NCBI GenBank assembly: GCA_964532485.1
Contig: CAZHKE010000004.1
Location: forward strand, 1-64,000
Direction of reading: 5' to 3'
DNA from: DATBSK01 sp964532485
GTDB taxonomy: Bacteria > Actinomycetota > Acidimicrobiia > IMCC26256 > PALSA-555
Length of the DNA stretch: 64,000 nt
Part shown: positions 59,823 to 64,000 of the stretch, piece after piece
Layout of the letters: the number at the start of each line of letters is the position of its first letter
Position numbering within the stretch: the first letter of the stretch is position 1
Translations under genes and position numbers: made by a program
Notes under the pieces: model-generated
The model's database searches: none
What the model saw: only the letters and a program-made list of their open reading frames with translations
Told to the model about the DNA's origin: nothing

Positions 59823-59904
59823 GGCGCTAGCCTCGGCTTCGTTGCGGGATCGTGCAAGTCTTGCGCGCGAGCGACAGATCAGCCGAGCGGGAGCCCGACG
59901 GGAC

Positions 59905-60717
59905 GTGCCGGACCAGACATCATCGAGCTGGGAGACGATCCGGGTCGAACGTGATGGTGGCGTGACGCTCGTGACGATCGACCGGCCCGAACGGATGAAC
60001 GCGATCAACAGCGTGATGATGGACGAGCTCGAGCGCTTCTGGGAGGCCTTCGACCGCGATCCCGACCAACGGGTCGCGATCGTCACCGGCTCCGGCGACC
60101 GGGCGTTCTGTGTGGGTGCGGACGTCAAGGAGATCGCCGAGCTGGGCGCGCTCCCCGAGCGCCAACGTCACCCCGACGTGCGCATCGCATCTCGGATCAC
60201 GCCGCTGCAATCACGCGTCTCGAAGCCCACGATCTGCGCGGTCAACGGCATCTGCGCTGGCGGGGGCCTGCACTTCGTGGCCGACTGCGACGTGTCGATC
60301 GCCGCCGAGGAAGCGACGTTCGTCGACCCGCACGTCAGCGTCGGGCAGGTCAGCGCGCTCGAGCCGATCGTCCTCGCGCGGCGGGTCCCGCTCGGCGCGC
60401 TGCTGCGCATGGTGCTCGTCGGGAGCCACGAGACCCTCACCGCGCGGCGCGCGTACGAGCTCGGGATCGTCACCGAGGTCGTCCCGCGAGCCGAGCTGGG
60501 CGACCGCAGCCTCGACCTCGCGCGCAAGATCGCGTCGAACTCCCCGGCCGCGATCGCGGCCAGCCGAAGGGCCGTGTGGGACTCCCTGGAGATGTCGTTG
60601 GAGGCCGCGCGCCAGCACGGGTGGGACCTGCTGATGACCCACTGGGGCCACCCCGACTTCGACGAGGGTCCGCGCGCCTTCGCCGAGAAGCGCACACCGG
60701 ACTGGCACCGCCAGTAG
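59905..60717 (+). CDS. enoyl-CoA hydratase/isomerase family protein
   Basis: Crotonase-fold protein of 270 residues from a GTG at 59905. VTLVTIDRPERMNAIN, FCVGADVKEIAE (CoA-binding oxyanion segment), and NGICAGGGLHFVADCDVSIAAEEATF are typical, and VGSHETLTARRAYELGIVTEVVP follows. The position of the first catalytic Glu (usually in GxxGxGxE) is His in GGGLH, while FVDPHVSVG occupies the second-Glu region with Asp, so the residue pattern is of the more divergent hydrolase/isomerase kind. A 3Fe-4S ferredoxin gene follows 24 bases downstream. Confidence 0.87.
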   Translation: MPDQTSSSWETIRVERDGGVTLVTIDRPERMNAINSVMMDELERFWEAFDRDPDQRVAIVTGSGDRAFCVGADVKEIAELGALPERQRHPDVRIASRITPLQSRVSKPTICAVNGICAGGGLHFVADCDVSIAAEEATFVDPHVSVGQVSALEPIVLARRVPLGALLRMVLVGSHETLTARRAYELGIVTEVVPRAELGDRSLDLARKIASNSPAAIAASRRAVWDSLEMSLEAARQHGWDLLMTHWGHPDFDEGPRAFAEKRTPDWHRQ

Positions 60718-60741
60718 CGCGACGAGGAGACGGAGGCGGCG

Positions 60742-60951
60742 ATGGCGATCGAGGTCCGCATCGACGAGGGCGCCTGCATGGGCTCGCACGAGTGCTCCTT
60801 CTGGGCACCAGGGGTCTTCGACAACCGTGAGGACGGCAAGGCGTTCGTCGTCGACACGTCGGCGCAGCCCCGCGACAAGATCGTCGATGCGGCGAAGCGG
60901 TGCCCGAACTTCGCGATCGCCGTCTTCGAGGACGGCACGCAGATCGCGTGA
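60742..60951 (+). CDS. 3Fe-4S ferredoxin (P450 redox partner type)
   Basis: Ferredoxin of 69 residues: Cys12 and Cys18 in CMGSHEC and Cys54 in RCPNFAI give the C-x5-C...CP pattern of actinobacterial 3Fe-4S ferredoxins that donate electrons to P450s. The central variable position of the CxxXxxC motif, which tunes cluster binding in this family, is Ser. A GGAGG site precedes the ATG. It is convergent with a P450 gene nine bases away. It is the only ferredoxin in the window and so may serve several of the four P450s. Confidence 0.92.
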   Translation: MAIEVRIDEGACMGSHECSFWAPGVFDNREDGKAFVVDTSAQPRDKIVDAAKRCPNFAIAVFEDGTQIA

Positions 60952-60960
60952 CCGGCGGCG

Positions 60961-62148
60961 TCAGGCCGGCGTGAACACCACCGGCAGGTGCTTGGGGCCG
61001 CGGAAGGCAAAGAAGTTGACCTTCTCGTAGACGAAGTCGGGTGCAAGCCGAGGCTCGGCGACGTGGTCGAACAGCTCGTTCATCAGGATGCGGGTCTGCA
61101 GACGAGCCAACGGCGCGCCGACGCACAGGTGCGGCCCGAGGCCGAACGCCATGTGGTTGGTCACCAGGCCGCGGTCGAGGTCGAACTCCGCGGCATGGTC
61201 GTAGACCGATTCGTCGCGGTTGGCCGATCCCATGCTGACGATCACCCGCTCGCCCTGCTTGATCGGACACTCCGCGAGATCGGTGTCGCGTGTCGCGGTC
61301 CGGAACATGAGCTGGACCGGCGAGTCGTGGCGCAGCGACTCCTCGATGGCGGCAGGCAGGAGCTCGCGATCCGCGCGCACGCGCTGGTACCGCTCGGGGA
61401 CCCGGATCAGCTCGTGGCAGAGGTTCGCGATCAAGTTGGTCGTCGTCTCGTTCCCCGCCATGAGCATGAAGCGGACCTGCGTGACGACCTCGGTGTCGGT
61501 CAGGTGGCGGCCGTCGGTGAGCTCGTGCGAGATCATCCGCGTGATGATGTCGTCGGGTGGGTCGTCCTCGGCGCGACGCAGCCGCACCTGCTCGAGGATG
61601 TACGCGTTGAACTCGTGCTCCGTGTCCGTGCGGGTGCGCTGGCCGCCCGGTGACGATGCCTTGTCCTCGACCATGTCGGCCGTCCACGCGTGGAAGCGGT
61701 CGTGGTCCGACTCGGGCACGCCGAGCATGTTCGCGATGACCTTCGACGGCAGCGGCACCGCGAAATCGGTGACGAGGTCGGCTCGGCCGGTCGACGCGAA
61801 GCGTCCGACGACGTCCTCGGCGAGCGCGCGGATGTACGGCTCGGCATCGGCGATCGCGGCCGGGGACAGCGCGGTGAGGAGCAGCCGACGGATCGGCCCG
61901 TGGCGGGGTGGATCGATCTCGTTCAGGGTCTGCTCCTCGGCCGGCTTCTCGCCGCCGAGGCGCAGGCCGCCCGCGTTCGAGAAGATCTCCCAGTTGCGGA
62001 AGACGAACGCGGTGTCGGGGTGGCGAACCACGAAGTTCACGCCGGGGACGGGCTTGCTGACCGGGCTGCGGTCGCGGAGCTCGGCCAGCCGCTCGTACGG
62101 TTCGGCAGCATCGTCCGGGTCGAGGGGGTTGAACGCCTCGTCGGCCAC
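60961..62148 (-). CDS. cytochrome P450
   Basis: P450 of 395 residues from a GTG at 62148 (M-ADEAFNPLDPDDAAEPYERLAEL). C-helix DPPRHGPIRRL, I-helix AGNETTTN (Asn for the acidic/His residue before ETTT), K-helix EESLRHDSP and heme loop FGLGPHLCVGAPLAR near residue 335 with Cys342. It is convergent with the ferredoxin gene and divergent from an SDR across a 78-base regulatory gap, which suggests a P450-SDR oxidation pair with a dedicated electron donor close by. Confidence 0.93.
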   Translation of the reverse strand: MADEAFNPLDPDDAAEPYERLAELRDRSPVSKPVPGVNFVVRHPDTAFVFRNWEIFSNAGGLRLGGEKPAEEQTLNEIDPPRHGPIRRLLLTALSPAAIADAEPYIRALAEDVVGRFASTGRADLVTDFAVPLPSKVIANMLGVPESDHDRFHAWTADMVEDKASSPGGQRTRTDTEHEFNAYILEQVRLRRAEDDPPDDIITRMISHELTDGRHLTDTEVVTQVRFMLMAGNETTTNLIANLCHELIRVPERYQRVRADRELLPAAIEESLRHDSPVQLMFRTATRDTDLAECPIKQGERVIVSMGSANRDESVYDHAAEFDLDRGLVTNHMAFGLGPHLCVGAPLARLQTRILMNELFDHVAEPRLAPDFVYEKVNFFAFRGPKHLPVVFTPA

Positions 62149-62158
62149 GACGGCATCT

Positions 62159-62200
62159 TGCGGAGCACCGCAATCATTGTCAAGACGAGCAAGATACAGT
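62159..62200. promoter_or_regulatory. divergent regulatory region between P450 and SDR
   Basis: TGCGG (62159-62163) and CCGCA (62168-62172) form a perfect inverted repeat around AGCA. CAATCATTG (62171-62179) is a 9-base palindrome. TACAGT (62195-62200) fits a -10 for the + strand SDR, with TTGTCA (62177-62182) only 12 bases ahead, the same close spacing as at 40879-40902. AT-rich patch in a GC-rich gap. Confidence 0.45.
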
Positions 62201-62226
62201 CGGCCGTCCGAGCGGGAGGAGCACCG

Positions 62227-63027
62227 ATGGACCTGGGCCTGGAGGGCAAGGTGGCGCTGATCGCCGGGGCGAGTGAGGGGATGGGTCGGGGCACCGCGCT
62301 CGTCCTCGGCGCCGAGGGCGCGCAGCTCGCGCTGGTCGCGCGCACGGCGGCCACGCTCGAGAAGACCGCCGCAGAGGTCGCGGAGCGAACCGGCGCGGAG
62401 GTCGCGCCCTTCGCAGCCGACGTGATCGACACCGCTGAAGTCGAGCGGGTCGTCGCCGAGGTGAGAGACAGGTTCGGAACCGTCGACGTGCTGGTGAACA
62501 CGGTGGGTGCCTGCGAGACGGTGCCAGAGCTCGCCGACCGCACCGACGACGTGTGGCAGCGTGCATACGACTCGGTCCTCATGGCGGCGGTGAGGGCCTG
62601 CCGAGCGGTGGTCCCGATCATGCAGGAGCACGGTGGGGGAGCAATCGTCAACATCTCGGCGATGTCGGTGCGTCATTGGATCCCTCGCATCGAGCACTAC
62701 TCGGCGGCCAAGGCTGCGCTCGCGCACTTCACGAAGAACCTCGCGCGTGAGTTCGCACACGATCACATTCGTTCGAACGCGGTGATGCCGGGCTGGATCG
62801 GCTCGGAGAGCGTGCGCCGGAACCTCGAACCGCGTTGTCGTGACCTCGGCCTCGACACAGTGGACGACTACTTCCCGATCGGCAACGAGCGCATGGGTGG
62901 CGTCACCTGGGCGGACCGCATGGGCACGCCCGAGGAGATCGGCAACGTCGTCGCGTTCCTTGCGTCGGAGCGGGCGAGCTACGTCAACGGCGCGCTCGTC
63001 AACGTCGACGGCGGCTCGAGCTTCTGA
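62227..63027 (+). CDS. SDR-family oxidoreductase
   Basis: SDR of 266 residues starting MDLGLEGKVALIAGASEGMG with GGAGG seven bases ahead. LVNTVG replaces NNAG; catalytic Ser in NISAMSVRH, Tyr/Lys in HYSAAKAAL; the C-terminus is NVDGGSSF. It is a close paralogue of the SDR at 31596: the FTKNLAREFAHD and GGVTWADRxGTPEEI segments are shared almost exactly. Both are divergent from a gene tied to oxidation chemistry (here a P450, there an AveC-like protein), suggesting duplicated pathway modules. Confidence 0.92.
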   Translation: MDLGLEGKVALIAGASEGMGRGTALVLGAEGAQLALVARTAATLEKTAAEVAERTGAEVAPFAADVIDTAEVERVVAEVRDRFGTVDVLVNTVGACETVPELADRTDDVWQRAYDSVLMAAVRACRAVVPIMQEHGGGAIVNISAMSVRHWIPRIEHYSAAKAALAHFTKNLAREFAHDHIRSNAVMPGWIGSESVRRNLEPRCRDLGLDTVDDYFPIGNERMGGVTWADRMGTPEEIGNVVAFLASERASYVNGALVNVDGGSSF

Positions 63028-63066
63028 CCGGCGCGCGGGGGCATCCGGGCGGCTCGTGGACCGGCA

Positions 63067-64000
63067 TCACGGGGGATCCGCTCCCGGCGTCGACGCGCCG
63101 TCAGCCATGAGCTCGACGTCGCCGCGCGTGCCGTCCACGGTGACCGTCTGACCGGTCGCGAGGCGCGTCGAGCAGTCCTTGACGTTGATGACACACGGGA
63201 TCCCGAGCTCGCGGGCGATCACCGCGCCGTGCGAGAGCGCGCCGCCGAGGTCGATCACCGCCGCGGCGGCGTCGAGGAAGAGCGGTGTCCACGCCGGGTC
63301 GGTGGTGCGCGCCACGAGGACCTCACCCGGCTGGAGGTCGGCGGCGAACGGATCGGTGACGACCCGCACCTTGGCGGTGGCCATGCCCGGCGACGCGCCG
63401 AGCCCGTGCAACACCGGGCTGTCTGTCACCCCGGACCCGCCGACCGGCGCGGACGGGAGCAGCCCGAGCTGGCGAATGCGCTCGTCGGGAACGACGTCGA
63501 CCGAGCCGGGCGCCGCGAGGAACAGCTCGGGGAGCTCGAGGACGCGCGCGCGCTCGTGCACGCCGCGACGCCGCGCGACGTCGTCACGGCGATCAGGCGG
63601 GTTGGCCCGCACCACGTCGGCGACCACCTCGTCGAACGTGAGGAACCATCCGTCCTCGGGACGGTCGATCGCGCCACGGTCGACGAGCCGTCGCGCGGCC
63701 TCGCGGGCAGCGAGCCGGAGCCGCGCCACGCCCAACACCTCGGGCACCTTCGTGTTCTCCCGCCAGCGCAGGTGATGCTCGAGGCTCCGGAGCAGCCCGG
63801 CGAGAACTGGCCGGCGCGGTCCGGCATCCGCGCGAAGCCGCGCGCGCGCCGCGGCGACATCGCGTTCGACCGCGCGGTTGCGCTCGTCGCCGCGCGACCT
63901 CGTCTGCTCGACGAGCATCTCGAGGTACCGGTCGTCCTCGCCCCACGGGCGTGACGCGAGCTCGTACTCGATCGGTCCGCGGAACCCGTACTCCGTACGC
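63067..64000 (-). CDS. PEP-utilising/rifampin-phosphotransferase-like protein, C-terminal part
   Basis: Open at the right edge of the window: the frame continues in from beyond 64000, with GFRGPIEYELASRPW visible near the border. The visible part, about 310 residues, includes an RPH-like middle region and a C-terminal swivel domain with DLGGALSHGAVIARELGIP, whose His (codon at 63229-63231) is the phosphohistidine position. It is distinct in detail from the two SDR fusions. The missing N-terminus may be an ATP-grasp domain, an SDR or neither; this decides whether it could charge the swivel domains of the fusions in trans. Confidence 0.82.
   Translation of the reverse strand, partial: RTEYGFRGPIEYELASRPWGEDDRYLEMLVEQTRSRGDERNRAVERDVAAARARLRADAGPRRPVLAGLLRSLEHHLRWRENTKVPEVLGVARLRLAAREAARRLVDRGAIDRPEDGWFLTFDEVVADVVRANPPDRRDDVARRRGVHERARVLELPELFLAAPGSVDVVPDERIRQLGLLPSAPVGGSGVTDSPVLHGLGASPGMATAKVRVVTDPFAADLQPGEVLVARTTDPAWTPLFLDAAAAVIDLGGALSHGAVIARELGIPCVINVKDCSTRLATGQTVTVDGTRGDVELMADGASTPGADPP

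Noticed and set aside
1..64000. tRNA, rRNA, CRISPR array, insertion sequence, prophage, or attachment site
   Set aside because: I looked for tRNA-like cloverleaf ends, regularly spaced repeats, transposase motifs and integrase motifs and saw none; repeats seen are short and local.

Overview
The window is about 70% G+C, with GTG and TTG starts common and many genes joined by 4-base ATGA/GTGA overlaps. It encodes an F420-type LLM oxidoreductase, four cytochromes P450, three acyl-CoA dehydrogenases, an AveC-family protein and a FAS1-like dehydratase. This gene content points to a chromosomal segment of a catabolically versatile actinobacterium, possibly an uncultured acidimicrobiia-like lineage (inference; no rRNA or marker gene is present). 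I see no tRNA, rRNA, CRISPR array, insertion sequence or phage gene, and no gene-free stretch longer than 300 bases.

Layout. 1-5.2 kb: APH-like/P-loop kinase, a membrane protein, a secreted protein, a cupin, and an orphan pair of Liv-type ABC ATPases. 5.3-12 kb: a NorD-like VWA protein, amidohydrolase plus P450, a TetR-SDR pair, and an LLM oxidoreductase. 12-24.4 kb: two copies of an unusual fusion (extended SDR joined to a rifampin-phosphotransferase-like middle domain and a phosphohistidine swivel domain). One copy sits in a tightly overlapped operon with a nitronate monooxygenase, a PaaK-like ligase and a NorQ/CbbQ-type AAA ATPase. An atypical acyl-CoA ligase, a ribokinase and a CaiB-type CoA transferase lie between the copies. 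24.4-30.2 kb: a branched-chain-type ABC operon (binding protein, a LivH-LivM-LivG triple fusion, LivF) ending in a beta-keto acid cleavage enzyme. 30.3-44 kb: lipid/terpenoid-style catabolism (AveC-like protein, SDR, FAD oxidoreductase, adenosine-deaminase-like protein, two P450s, FAS1-like dehydratase, VOC protein, two amidohydrolases, an acyl-CoA dehydrogenase pair). 44-58.7 kb: an island rich in nucleoside and nucleobase enzymes (two tandem SAH-hydrolase paralogues, two nucleoside hydrolases, two Fcy1-like deaminases, AMP nucleosidase, uracil phosphoribosyltransferase). It is interleaved with a 2-oxoacid dehydrogenase E1 pair, a TetR-SDR-hydrolase operon, and a membrane-anchored linalool dehydratase/isomerase-type protein beside a winged-helix protein. 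58.7-64 kb: acyl-CoA dehydrogenase, enoyl-CoA hydratase, 3Fe-4S ferredoxin, P450, SDR, and the C-terminal part of a third phosphohistidine-domain protein that runs off the window.

How the genes may work together (inference). The P450s, ferredoxin, SDRs, CoA ligases, CoA transferase, acyl-CoA dehydrogenases and hydratase form the parts of beta-oxidation-like degradation of hydrophobic carbon sources, with the Liv-type systems as uptake. The nucleoside island could recover bases and ribose, with the ribokinase at 16.2 kb phosphorylating released ribose. The most unusual feature is the SDR-swivel fusion family: in both full-length copies the SDR occupies the place where rifampin phosphotransferase has its ATP-grasp domain, and the phosphohistidine motif is intact.
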